Shown: positions 1-9,702, numbered from the stretch's first letter. The stretch: 22,450 nt of DNA from Cylindrotheca closterium (GCA_933822405.4 CAKOGP040001732.1:1-22450), one strand, 5' to 3'. The notes: generated by a model from the letters alone, not told the origin. A program made the numbers and translations.

Positions 1-304
1 TTGATGATTCAATCACAAAAGTAAGTTCAACGATTTTCCCTTGGAAAATCCCTTGTTCACAGAACTTGATTCGACCTCTACGACAATTCTGTGTTGGATG
101 CAGTACTTTGGGACATCTTGTATTATTTCCTACTGCATTGTACACAACATCGATATCCCACTTGTATAGGGTCATTCCCTTTTTGTGTGGATGTAGATTG
201 TCCGACAGACTTGCGTCCGGCATCCGATCGTACGTGTCAAAAACTTTGTACTTGAATAGTTTCTTTTTGGAACGTAAAAACTCATATTTTGTCATATCCC
301 AACA
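1..304 (-). mobile_element. Copia-type LTR, opening the window
   Basis: Read on the minus strand this starts TGTTGGGATATGAC at 304 and ends CATCA at about 2, the usual TG...CA ends of an LTR. It is the reverse complement of the LTR at 21307-21643, apart from substitutions and about 33 bp absent here, and 13481-13581 is a shorter relative. In the 21307 copy a gag ORF follows the LTR, which fixes the orientation. By analogy any element body here lies left of position 1, so this is either the 5' LTR of an outward-pointing element or a solo LTR. Its right edge interrupts an endonuclease ORF at 305. The target-site duplication cannot be tested because the other end is outside the window. Confidence 0.8.
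32..50 (-). other. Hairpin near the 3' end of the copia LTR
   Basis: GATTTTCC at 32-39 and GGAAAATC at 43-50 form a perfect 8-bp stem with a 3-nt loop. The same place in the LTR at 13481-13581 keeps a 7-bp stem, and the LTR at 21307-21643 keeps the stem with a G-T wobble. A role in transcript ending or packaging is only a guess. Confidence 0.5.
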
Positions 305-332
305 CCCTGGTGTCGGCGTAAGATGGCCTCGG

Positions 333-1211
333 TCAGGCCTTCAGACCGCATCTCTTGGCGGAAGGAAGAGGGAGAGTTGTAGGAGACATATCTAACCCAA
401 GGAGAATCTCGCACCCTTCGGCTTTCCATTGTTCGATCAGGTCCACCAAATCCAGTGTGAGCTTGTCACGGGTATCCATAGTCACCCCCTTGCTCAGCCA
501 GTGATTCCGTTGGTAGTTCCAAACACTACCAGCATTGGTACCTTCCTTGTTTGGACGATATGCAGAGACCACCACAAGATCTAAAGGACCAGCCAGGGGC
601 CCATCGGTCTGGGACTCCTGTTGTCGGATGTCCCTGCCCCGGATCTTGATCCAAGAGAACCTGCCTAGCCCTGACTCATCTTTGCCGCCTGACTTTGCAC
701 GGCGCGCAACCTTGTGGAGTAATGTAGCAGAACATCCGCCCCATTGATGTGCCGAGGGAGTTGGAAACTCCTGGTGTTCGTAGTAAGACACTGAAGAGAA
801 ATGTCCCTGGTTAGTGAAGGACTTGACCCGGTCAAACCACTTGTGTCCTCTGGGCACTACTGACCATTGAAGGTTAACTTCAGCCAGCAGTGCAATGCCC
901 ACTCTCTCATCCGTCCAACACTTGAAGAGCCCTTTCTGTATCTCATGTGTCACAGGAAATGGAAGACCCTGAACATTTTGAAAAAGGACCCGGGTAACGC
1001 AAGGAGACTTCTGGCGTGAGTCATTGCCAAAGTAGTTACCAGGAGGGAGATAGTTTAAATAAGCATCCAGCAAGGAGTGGGCCACCTGGCTGGATGTGTG
1101 TAGGTTGCGTAGATTTTGACCTTGGCTTTCCGTCACATGCCGCAACCTTGCGTGACGGGACCGTTGGTGGTTAGGGACCACCGCCGGGGGGGGGGGGCGG
1201 CACCCCCACTG
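333..1211 (-). pseudogene. EEP-family endonuclease domain of LINE-like ORF2, truncated
   Basis: An endonuclease/exonuclease/phosphatase-type domain, the enzyme that nicks target DNA to prime reverse transcription. In order it shows VLFQNVQG (Asn motif), ALLAEVN (catalytic Glu region), WGGCSATLL, LGRFSWIKI, LVVVSAYRP, the WNYQRNHWL block and LLGLDMS, where a D-x-N motif is expected. The frame is open from about 1211; the first candidate start is a GTG at 1181, so a true start is not established and ORF2 may be read from ORF1. After LDMS, at about 385, the family-like continuation (FRQEMRSEGLTEAI) is in another frame, so there is a frameshift. The LTR at 304 then ends the gene. The domain call is from recalled motifs. 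Confidence 0.7.
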
Positions 1212-2812
1212 TCAGCCGATGATGTTGCCTTGCTGGAGGAGGGGCTTGAAGAACGGTGCTTGCCTGTGACCGATGCTTGTTCCGCCATTTTGGCCTCCAA
1301 TTCAAGGATACGAGCATCCTTGGCAGCCTCCGCATCCATAGCTTGAGCCAGTTATTCCCCCGCAGTCTCTCATTCCGTGCAAAGGTTGTTGACATCCGTT
1401 TTCATGTTCTCCAATAGTGCTGCCATATTTGCCGCGCTGCCTACCGTAGCCCCGTCATCCATGTCCTTTGCAGCTGGCATCGACAGGTCAATTGTGATGG
1501 TGCCCTCAAATTCCAGAGAAGCCTGCTCTGCCGCGAGGAGCTTCTCAACCCACTCATTATATTCCTTATCCACTTGCTGGTCCAAATCGACGTCCCGCTC
1601 ATACTCCAAGATTGCACAATGTTGGCTTTGGTCCCAGGTCATAGCGTTGGTAACCGTTCGATTGTAGTGGTCCAAGCAGAGCCAGGTGCGGCATGTCTTC
1701 CACTGGTGCTTCAGGTCCTGCCACAACTCAAGGTGAGAAATAAGGAAGGCCGCCAGGTTCTTGAGAACTTCCTGTGCCAATGAGGCAAACTTTTGGCGCA
1801 CCACAAACACATAGAAGCTATCAATTGAGCCTGGTAGAATCATTTGGAAGAGACCGGCTGGGCCCTGGTTCAGTTCCGCATCCATTGCCGCCAGCCATGC
1901 GCTGCGATCAAATGCCTCAGTGACCAGGGGCTGTTCAGATGCAGAAAGTTTCGCCCGATTGGAAGACCCTGTGGAAGGGTCGGTTGCTGCCTGGGGTGGA
2001 GACTTCAGTGCCGGAGTGGGCCGTGGAAGAGGGGTGGGGGGAGTAGCCTGAGGCGTCTCCGTAGGTTTCTCAAGAGGTTGCTTGGCCCGGCGATTCTTAG
2101 ACCCCTTGCGACTGGAACGCTTGGTGGATGAGGCGGGTAGAGTTGGCTGAGCTGTGGTGGGGGCAGTTACACTTGGGTTGGTCGGTGGCAGGTCTGGAGG
2201 AGTAGAAGACATGGAAGGTGGCAACGGAGAATCTGGAGTGTCGGCATCCAGTGTGGCGGATTGTTCGGGGTGAGCAGGGGGAGGTTTCTTGACCGCTGGA
2301 ATGCACTGAATCGCGTAGAGAAATTGAAGGAGGGATTTGCCCTTGCCCTGTTTGCAGTACTTGAGAATGAAGACCTTGGTCAGCATGCCTTGGATAGGAA
2401 ACAGTGGAGCCAGGGAGGTGCAGGTCTGGGAGGTAGTGTTATGGGTGTTGATGAGTTTCCCAATGATGCCATTCCACTGTCCCCCTGGTTGCGCGAGGTC
2501 ACCTAGGTGTCCCTTTGTACTGGCCCCCCAGTCATAGACAAAGTGAGTCCGGGCACCAAACGGCATGTGACACTTCTTTGTCTCTGGCCTGAGCCATGCA
2601 AAGAGGGCCCGTGCCACTCTATCCACATCAGAAGCAGCTACCCAAATGTGCCACGCTTTTGGACCCTTGGAGGGCATCCATTTTTGGCCCGTCGTACCGG
2701 GGTTCTGTGGCCACGCAGGTTCTAGGGCTATAGCTCTCTTGAAGGTGAAGTGACGCATGAGCTCGCGTTCCAGTGCGGCTCTCCCAATCCCCATGGGGTC
2801 ATTCAGTAGCAA
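1133..2812 (-). pseudogene. LINE-like ORF1 protein, main part
   Basis: Open for 480 codons (2812 to 1370). The same frame continues past a TGA (1370-1372) and a TAA (1352-1354) into a stretch containing ILELEAKMAEQ, a likely coiled coil, to 1133. The protein has a globular first part (residues 1-170 with WHIWVAASDVDRVARALFAW), a Pro/Ser/Thr-rich linker (about 175-300), then an alpha-helical acidic part. This resembles the domain style of ORF1 nucleic-acid-binding proteins, but I see no zinc knuckle or RRM and do not recognise the family. The first codon in the open frame is TTG, and a frameshift near 2812-2818 joins it to the upstream part, so it is not a true start. A run of 12 G (1186-1197) lies near the border with ORF2. 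Confidence 0.6.
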
Positions 2813-2853
2813 CCGATTTGGACAGGATCACTAATGCCGGTGATCTCAAAACA

Positions 2854-3504
2854 TTAACCCAGGAGTCGGGACATGTCGTCCAGAGAAGAGTTGTGGGCGA
2901 CGCGAATGCGGGTGCAAAGAGTCTTGGAGCCGGGGTTCTTAGCGTTGTAGCCAAATCGGGCGCCATTATTCCAGGACCAGTCAATGTAGGGCTTGAGCTT
3001 CTTGTAGGTGAGCTCCTCCACTTTCTCCTTAGAGGTCAGCCACAACTTCTTGTCCCGTACACGGAGTTCGCTCACCGGAAGAATGACCAAGTCGCCCTCA
3101 GCGTTGTCCATAGCCATAGACAGAACCGAGACCATTTCTTCAGTGAAACACTTTTCAATAGAACCACCCTCAGATGTGTCGCCATCCCATTCATAGTTGA
3201 TTGTAGCGCAGAGGAACTGGGCGTTTGAGCGCGGAAGCCCAGTCAAATTCATCTGTGTCACTTCACGGGCTTTCATTTCTTCAGAGAGGTACTTGGTCTG
3301 AATAGCAGCCTTCTTCTGTGAGGCGGCAACATAAGTAAGTTGCTTCTTCACGGACAGAGGAGCTGAAGGTCGAGGAGGGTTGGGAGGCTCAGTCTTCGAC
3401 AAACAAGAGTCGATCAATACTGTTGCCAAGGGGTCGTTGGCCCGCTGAGCTGGGGCAGGTGACTTCCCCACAACCACTTCAGTAGGAGGTTGGCCCGAAT
3501 TCTA
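2854..3504 (-). pseudogene. LINE-like ORF1 protein, N-terminal part
   Basis: Open from just after a TAG at 3502-3504 to a TAA at 2854-2856. It begins with a Pro/Ser-rich tail, then a basic segment (KKQLTYVAASQKKAAIQTK), then a mixed alpha/beta region with FLCATINYEWDG and a helical block rich in Trp and Lys (KPYIDWSWNN). After the TAA the same frame reads on for about 13 codons and then shifts into the 480-codon frame, so both parts were one ORF1. The TAG at 3502 could be a decayed CAG, because similar Pro/Ser-rich sequence lies upstream of it up to the junction with gypsy RT at about 3545. Function not recognised. Confidence 0.55.
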
Positions 3505-3545
3505 TGGTGCAGAAAAGGCTGGAGCCGACTCAACGGACTCCAACC

Positions 3546-4315
3546 CATAGGAAGACGTGTGTAACGATAGTTATCAAAGGGTGTGACAATGCCACATAGG
3601 TCCTTGGACGCTTTGTCCATTTCAAAGGTGTAGAAAAACATCAAATGGTCAAGCTTTGTGAAATACTTGTAGCCATTTCTTTTCTTTAGAATATCTTGTA
3701 TTCTTGGCAGTAGCAAAACTTTGCGCTTGATCATCTTATTCAGTTGTCAAGAATTGAAAACAAATCTAACTCTACCATCCTTTTTTGGAACAATAAAGGA
3801 GGGAGATAAGTAGTCCATTGGGCCGCATTTTCGAAAATTCCCCATTGAACCATTTCATCAATAGTTTTCTTGAAGACAGCTTCATGACTCTTGGGGACCA
3901 AGTATGGACGGTTCTGAAAGGGTTTGGCTTTGGAAGTAAGTTTAAGATGTGCTTTAGGACCTTTGAAAGGGCCAAGCTTGACGGAACAAACAAGGTTACC
4001 ATTGAACAAGGGTCTGACGTCTTTTATAATATTGTAAAGATTGTTTTGTTGTTTATCATTTAGATATTGTTGTTGCTTGGCAACATGTTCCAAGGGAATT
4101 AAATCATATTTGGATTTGGCAATATTAAAGGAATGAGATATCTGTCGCTCAATATGTTCATTGAGACTTTCATCAGGATCTGAATGATAGCAATGGGTTG
4201 CCATCAATTGTGTCATCAACGTGGATGTAACTTTGTTTGGATCAGTAGTCTGAGGACTGAGGCCTAATTTGGTTAGCTTATAAGAGATGTGCTTGTTTTG
4301 GTAGATCTGCAACAA
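3546..4315 (-). pseudogene. Gypsy family A pre-RT region and RT fingers/palm start, broken
   Basis: Reading 4315 to 3740 gives the pre-RT region (SPQTTDPNK, DESLNEHIERQ, HVAKQQQYLN) and the RT entry (PKSHEAVFKKTIDEMVQWGI). The frame shifts near 3828, so VPKKDGRVRFV lies in another frame. A TGA at 3747-3749 interrupts the D-F-R-x-L-N-type motif; the plus-strand copy has TGG at the same codon. The RT frame resumes to 3546 (MIKRKV, LPRIQDIL, YKYFTKLD, CGIVTPF, YRYTRLPMG), including the Asp of the first catalytic motif (KLD). YIDD and everything after it are missing, because the fragment joins the LINE-like element. Confidence 0.8.
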
Positions 4316-4751
4316 TTGATTCCAAGAGGAAGCAAAATATTATTTCCAATAATTGAATCAAAAACAACTGTTTCAAACATGGGTTCCACCTTTTGTGTGG
4401 GAGGAAACTCAGGAAAAACAATTCCCTTAATATTTATGACTTGCGTGGTCAAAGATTCTTTGCCAGGTATTGTTCCAATTTTTTTCTTCACGGTTTTTCT
4501 ACAATGTATGTAAGATTCATCTGATCCAGGATCAAACAACAATGTGCAAGTTTGTTGACACAAGTTTTTTGCATCATCGTTATAACAGAAACAGGTTCTG
4601 GTCTAAGCAATAAGTTTAATTCTTTACTAATGTCTACTTTTTCACTGATAGTTTTGGGGACTTCTGCACCATTTTTGTACGTGTCTTTTATGTTTGACAT
4701 ATATGATAACCTAAGATTGTCTAGAATGTTTGAATCAACAATGTTGTTCAA
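4273..4751 (-). pseudogene. Gypsy family A protease region, frameshifted
   Basis: Two overlapping frames. The first (4751 to about 4550) matches the linker NNIVDSN, LRLSYMSN, NGAEVPKTISEKVDISKEL. The second (4563 to 4273) carries LLFDPGSDESYIH, the retropepsin active-site loop with D-P-G in place of the commoner D-T/S-G. GIVFPEF and the flap-side region ETVVFD, IIGNNILLPLGI follow. Relative to the plus-strand copy it lacks about 9 residues after SYIH and a few near IIGN. The frame switch lies just upstream of the active site. Confidence 0.75.
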
Positions 4752-5128
4752 GCATTCTTGTTGGATGAGTCAGTCTCTTTAGAGGTGGTTGAATCATCAT
4801 CTGGCTTATCTCCAGAGAGATTGATGACAGCAAAGCTGTTGGACTTCTTGTTGCTCATTTGAGCCTTGTAGCTGTTGATTGCCTTACACTTGGAGATAGT
4901 GTGATTCTTGTGGTTGGGCTTGAGCAAGCAAATTTTGGTTGGCTTGGCCGTCTTTGCATGTTGTGCCACGCGCTTGTGGTACTTGTCTTTGTCCATCTTG
5001 TTTTCCTCCTGGTCGTTACAATACTTCTTGAAAGGTTTTGAATCGTCCTTGTGATGGGTACCAACCATGCATTTCTTCTTTTTGGATTCAATCTTCTGTT
5101 GCAATAATCTTGAAAGGTTTTGCATCAT
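4752..5128 (-). pseudogene. Gypsy family A gag C-terminal tail
   Basis: A basic tail (KIESKKKK, DDSKPFKK, DKDKYHKRVAQHAKTAKP) followed by CLLKPNHKNHTISKC at 4930-4886, a probable zinc-binding motif of spacing C-x5-H-x2-H-x4-C that is also present at 17964-18008. It ends NLSGDKPDDD; GGA here shows what the TGA at 18081-18083 replaced. The first about 12 residues of the open frame come from a partial duplication of this gag sequence (see 5014-5142), so the real gag upstream of QKIESKKKK is missing. Confidence 0.75.
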
Positions 5129-5142
5129 TGTGATGGGTTGTC
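5014..5142 (-). repeat. Divergent direct duplication of a gag segment, offset about 84 bp
   Basis: A segment of about 45 bp containing CTTGAAAGGTTTTG occurs at 5014-5060 and again, with several differences, at 5098-5142; both copies run on into GTGATGGGT. The second copy replaces the true upstream gag sequence and marks the right edge of the inverted gypsy fragment. Confidence 0.6.
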
Positions 5143-5448
5143 AGATAATCAACTCCATAGCTGTAATGAGAGCCTCAACGCTCTAGCTACCTCTGGAGTA
5201 AATCTGAGCTCAAATCTACGTTGGCTATGGATTGCCTACAATAGGAACAGGTGCCAGTGATGATGGGTTTCTACCTACGGATGAAAAGTCTCACCACTTC
5301 CTATTAGGTCTTATTCTACTGCTATTCTTGCCAGAAGTCAATCAACAATGATCTCCACAAAAAGGTACAAAATATATCTTCTGGAAGCCATCTTCATCAG
5401 CTCTCACCAGCTGTCGTGGCGTATAAAGCAAATATGGACATGTTCTTC
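5143..5448. other. Unassigned spacer between gypsy fragment and integrase array
   Basis: No match to other parts of the window and no convincing reading frame. A 107-codon minus-strand frame covers its left part (5342-5665), but only its first 60 or so codons (right of 5449) match the integrase array; the rest is unrelated. Confidence 0.4.
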
Positions 5449-5908
5449 CAATACAGACAAATAACGCAACATTGATGATAAACATATTGTAGATGCATAA
5501 ATCCAGGTTCAAATTGTGTGTCAGGAGTTCTATGGGCATTTTGATCCAATCATCAACCACCGCCTTTGGTGTTGTTTGCTTTTGTTTGCCCTTAATTGTT
5601 GAAACGCTTGGTCCATATATCTCTTCAGAGATATCAACATCTTCCTCCATAATAATTACCATCAATCGCTCTTGATTGTTGACTGTTGTTGGTCATGTGA
5701 CCATATCCTTGTACAAAGGATCCAATTTCAGCAACACATTCTTTTGAAAAATCCACCGGTTTTGTCTCACAATCATATGTGGACTGTAATATTTTGAAAT
5801 TCCCTCCTTTGCAGGATAAAAGTTACTAACCTTTGTCACATGCTTGAGTAAAGCAATAATCAATACCTTGGGAATTGCCTTGAACACCATTGGATGATAG
5901 TGTGCTCA
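5342..5908 (-). pseudogene. Integrase fragment, leftmost array copy
   Basis: Contains the TGA at 5906-5908, then FKAIPKVLIIALLKHVTK, NFYPAKEGISKYYSPHMIV, a frame change near QNRWIFQKN, and EEDVDISEEIYGPSVSTIKGK with IYNMFIIN. Copia homology ends at about 5449. The first about 35 codons of the marker region already match the 881-bp unit to its right, while the part before them is closer to the 716-bp form. This is therefore the transition between the two repeat types. Confidence 0.75.
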
Positions 5909-6082
5909 GAATAATCCTTTCAATGTTTGATTGCTGCACTCAATAGTTGGTTCGTGTTTGCCAGGCACGGCATAATTCATGGTCATGTCCATGTTATCTT
6001 TCACATCATCAAATACCGGTTTGAAAACCTGCCTTTTTTGTATTAAGATCAAGTAACATATGTCCCGCTTGTATGCTGTCAT

Positions 6083-6343
6083 TTACTCCAAGATAAATAC
6101 CATCAATGGTTCTTGACTGTTGTTGGTCGTGTGACCATATCCTTGTACAAAGGATCCAATTTCAGCAACACATTCTTTTGAAAAATCTACCGGTTTTCGT
6201 CTCACAATCATGTCTGGACTGTAATATTTCGAAATTTCCTCCTTTGCAGGATAAAAGTTACTAACCTTTGTCACATGCTTGATTAAAGCAATAGTCAAAA
6301 CCTTGGGAATTGCCTTGTACACCATTGGATGATAGTGTGCTCA
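6083..6343 (-). pseudogene. Integrase monomer A (435 bp), copy 1 of 4
   Basis: Reads YKAIPKVLTIALIKHVTK, SNFYPAKEEISKYYSPDMIV, KPVDFSKECVAEIGSFVQ and HTTNNSQEP, then shifts frame by one base so that TIDGIYLGVNDSIQAGHMLL follows in another frame. This is the best preserved version of the C-terminal side of the segment. The same 80-residue translation recurs unchanged at 6964-7206, 7845-8087 and 8726-8968. Upstream is the shared TGA at 6341-6343. After LLDLNTK the sequence is fused to VFKPVFDDVKDN of the next monomer. Confidence 0.8.
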
Positions 6344-6435
6344 GAATAATCCTTTCAATGTTTGATTGCTGCACTCAATAGTTGGTTCGTGTTTGCCAGG
6401 CACGGCATAGTTCATGGTCACGGCCATGTTATCTT

Positions 6436-6789
6436 TCACATCATCAAATACTGGTTTGAAAACCTTTTCGCAATAAATAGTTTTGATTCAAAATTCCCCA
6501 TGATTGTAAATGCGTAGAATTTTGTCAATTGACTTGTAAATAGCATCTTTGTCCGATCTTTCAATTCAGTACAGAATCGGAATTTGATCGCTTTGTCAAT
6601 ACAGACAAAAAAAGAGAAATATTGATGATAAATCCACCGATTTTGTCTCACAATCATATGTGGACTGTAATATTTTGAAATTCCCTTCTTTGCAGGATGA
6701 AAGTTACTAACCTTTGTCACATGCTTGAGTAAAGCAATAATCAATACCTTGGGAATTGCCTTGAACACCATTGGATGATAGTGTGCTCA
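6436..6789 (-). pseudogene. Integrase monomer B (446 bp), copy 1 of 3
   Basis: Reads FKAIPKVLIIALLKHVTK and NFHPAKKGISKYYSPHMIV, then QNRWIYHQYFSFFVCIDK, which joins the start of the marker region directly to the later core (AIKFRFCTELKDRT, TKFYAFTIMGNFESK). Compared with the 716-bp monomer about 270 bp is missing, with the join at an AAATCCACC stretch. The same 111-residue translation recurs at 7317-7652 and 8198-8533. A frameshift near FIAKR separates it from VFKPVFDDVKD of the following monomer. Confidence 0.8.
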
Positions 6790-9078
6790 GAATAATCCTT
6801 TCAATGTTTGATTGCTGCACTCAATAGTTGGTTCGTGTTTGCCAGGCACGGCATAATTCATGGTCATGTCCATGTTATCTTTCACATCATCAAATACCGG
6901 TTTGAAAACCTGCCTTTTTTGTATTAAGATCAAGTAACATATGTCCCGCTTGTATGCTGTCATTTACTCCAAGATAAATACCATCAATGGTTCTTGACTG
7001 TTGTTGGTCGTGTGACCATATCCTTGTACAAAGGATCCAATTTCAGCAACACATTCTTTTGAAAAATCTACCGGTTTTCGTCTCACAATCATGTCTGGAC
7101 TGTAATATTTCGAAATTTCCTCCTTTGCAGGATAAAAGTTACTAACCTTTGTCACATGCTTGATTAAAGCAATAGTCAAAACCTTGGGAATTGCCTTGTA
7201 CACCATTGGATGATAGTGTGCTCAGAATAATCCTTTCAATGTTTGATTGCTGCACTCAATAGTTGGTTCGTGTTTGCCAGGCACGGCATAGTTCATGGTC
7301 ACGGCCATGTTATCTTTCACATCATCAAATACTGGTTTGAAAACCTTTTCGCAATAAATAGTTTTGATTCAAAATTCCCCATGATTGTAAATGCGTAGAA
7401 TTTTGTCAATTGACTTGTAAATAGCATCTTTGTCCGATCTTTCAATTCAGTACAGAATCGGAATTTGATCGCTTTGTCAATACAGACAAAAAAAGAGAAA
7501 TATTGATGATAAATCCACCGATTTTGTCTCACAATCATATGTGGACTGTAATATTTTGAAATTCCCTTCTTTGCAGGATGAAAGTTACTAACCTTTGTCA
7601 CATGCTTGAGTAAAGCAATAATCAATACCTTGGGAATTGCCTTGAACACCATTGGATGATAGTGTGCTCAGAATAATCCTTTCAATGTTTGATTGCTGCA
7701 CTCAATAGTTGGTTCGTGTTTGCCAGGCACGGCATAATTCATGGTCATGTCCATGTTATCTTTCACATCATCAAATACCGGTTTGAAAACCTGCCTTTTT
7801 TGTATTAAGATCAAGTAACATATGTCCCGCTTGTATGCTGTCATTTACTCCAAGATAAATACCATCAATGGTTCTTGACTGTTGTTGGTCGTGTGACCAT
7901 ATCCTTGTACAAAGGATCCAATTTCAGCAACACATTCTTTTGAAAAATCTACCGGTTTTCGTCTCACAATCATGTCTGGACTGTAATATTTCGAAATTTC
8001 CTCCTTTGCAGGATAAAAGTTACTAACCTTTGTCACATGCTTGATTAAAGCAATAGTCAAAACCTTGGGAATTGCCTTGTACACCATTGGATGATAGTGT
8101 GCTCAGAATAATCCTTTCAATGTTTGATTGCTGCACTCAATAGTTGGTTCGTGTTTGCCAGGCACGGCATAGTTCATGGTCACGGCCATGTTATCTTTCA
8201 CATCATCAAATACTGGTTTGAAAACCTTTTCGCAATAAATAGTTTTGATTCAAAATTCCCCATGATTGTAAATGCGTAGAATTTTGTCAATTGACTTGTA
8301 AATAGCATCTTTGTCCGATCTTTCAATTCAGTACAGAATCGGAATTTGATCGCTTTGTCAATACAGACAAAAAAAGAGAAATATTGATGATAAATCCACC
8401 GATTTTGTCTCACAATCATATGTGGACTGTAATATTTTGAAATTCCCTTCTTTGCAGGATGAAAGTTACTAACCTTTGTCACATGCTTGAGTAAAGCAAT
8501 AATCAATACCTTGGGAATTGCCTTGAACACCATTGGATGATAGTGTGCTCAGAATAATCCTTTCAATGTTTGATTGCTGCACTCAATAGTTGGTTCGTGT
8601 TTGCCAGGCACGGCATAATTCATGGTCATGTCCATGTTATCTTTCACATCATCAAATACCGGTTTGAAAACCTGCCTTTTTTGTATTAAGATCAAGTAAC
8701 ATATGTCCCGCTTGTATGCTGTCATTTACTCCAAGATAAATACCATCAATGGTTCTTGACTGTTGTTGGTCGTGTGACCATATCCTTGTACAAAGGATCC
8801 AATTTCAGCAACACATTCTTTTGAAAAATCTACCGGTTTTCGTCTCACAATCATGTCTGGACTGTAATATTTCGAAATTTCCTCCTTTGCAGGATAAAAG
8901 TTACTAACCTTTGTCACATGCTTGATTAAAGCAATAGTCAAAACCTTGGGAATTGCCTTGTACACCATTGGATGATAGTGTGCTCAGAATAATCCTTTCA
9001 ATGTTTGATTGCTGCACTCAATAGTTGGTTCGTGTTTGCCAGGCACGGCATAGTTCATGGTCACGGCCATGTTATCTT

Positions 9079-9702
9079 TCACATCATCAAATACTGGTTT
9101 GAAAACCTTTTCGCAATAAATAGTTTTGATTCAAAATTCCCCATGATTGTAAATGCGTAGAATTTTGTCAATTGACTTGTAAATAGCATCTTTGTCCGAT
9201 CTTTCAATTCAGTACAGAATCGGAATTTGATCGCTTTGTCAATACAGACAAAAAAAAGAGAAATATTGATGATAAACATATTGTAGATGCATAAATCCAG
9301 GTTCAAATTGTGTTTCAGGAGTTCTATGGGCATTTTGATCCAATCATCAACCACTTCTTTGGTGTTGTTTGCCTTTGTTTGCCCTTAATTGTTGAAACGC
9401 TTGGTCCATATATCTCTTCAGAGATATTAACATCTTCCTCCATAATAATTACCATCAATTGTTCTTGATCGTTGACTGTTGTTGGCCGTGTGACCATCTC
9501 CTTGTACAAAGGATCCAATTTCAGCAACAAATTTTTTTTGAAAAATCCACTGGTTTTGTCTCACAATCATATGTGGACTGTAATATTTTGAAATTCCCTC
9601 CTTTGCAGGATAAAAGTTACTAACCTTTGTCACATGCTTGAGTAAAGCAATAATCAATACCTTGGGAATTGCCTTGAACACCATTCGATGATAGTATGCT
9701 CA
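9079..9702 (-). pseudogene. Integrase monomer, 716-bp type, first of the right group
   Basis: Carries the TGA at 9700-9702, the marker block at 9684, then ISKYYSPHMIV, an extra T-run near 9533-9540 (FQKKFVAEIGSF) and TIDGNYYGG. A second frame follows from 9530 (KLDPLYKEMVT, EEDVNISEEIYGPSVSTIKGK) and a third from 9354 (VDDWIKMPIELL, IKFRFCTELKDRT, FESKLFIAKRF). It has three frames where one is expected. Confidence 0.7.

Larger units (their letters stand above)
305..3545 (-). mobile_element. LINE-like (non-LTR) retrotransposon, 5' part
   Basis: A visibly GC-richer block whose minus strand carries a long proline-rich ORF1 and then an EEP-type endonuclease reading frame. That is the ORF1-ORF2 order of non-LTR retrotransposons encoding an AP-like endonuclease. 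It joins gypsy RT sequence at about 3546, and the copia LTR cuts it at 304. The reverse transcriptase expected after the endonuclease is not in the window on this strand. A different 3' part of a LINE-like ORF2 lies on the other strand at 11179-12263. At least one nonsense change and one frameshift occur in each half. Confidence 0.7.
3546..5142 (-). mobile_element. Ty3/gypsy family A, inverted decayed fragment
   Basis: Minus-strand sequence collinear with 17800-19490 on the plus strand: gag tail, gag-pro linker, protease, pre-RT region and the first half of RT up to RLPMG. Long blocks match almost word for word (DPDESLNEHIE, LGPFKGPKA, PKSHEAVFKKTID, GYKYFTKLD). It ends inside RT where the LINE-like element begins. 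Several frameshifts and stops make it non-functional. With the plus-strand copy it forms a long imperfect inverted repeat about 13 kb apart. Confidence 0.85.
5818..9275 (-). repeat. 881-bp dimeric repeat, about 3.9 near-perfect copies
   Basis: Sequence offset by 881 bp reads the same over the stretches I compared: units start at about 5818, 6699, 7580 and 8461, and the last ends near 9275, where one extra A appears in an A-run and the sequence then follows the 716-bp form. On the left, identity stops near 5816 (three differences in the preceding 65 bp). Each unit holds one 435-bp and one 446-bp monomer. Such sameness means very recent spread, ongoing homogenisation, or an assembly effect. Confidence 0.85.

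Noticed and set aside
333..400. SPTTLPLPSAKRCGLKA as the natural end of the endonuclease
   Set aside because: Another frame over the same bases gives a better family-like continuation, so this tail is a frameshift product.
535..3228. Plus-strand frames over the LINE-like block (for example 535-747, 1844-2131, 2773-3228)
   Set aside because: They are shadows of the minus-strand ORF1 and endonuclease frames in GC-rich DNA and show no motifs.
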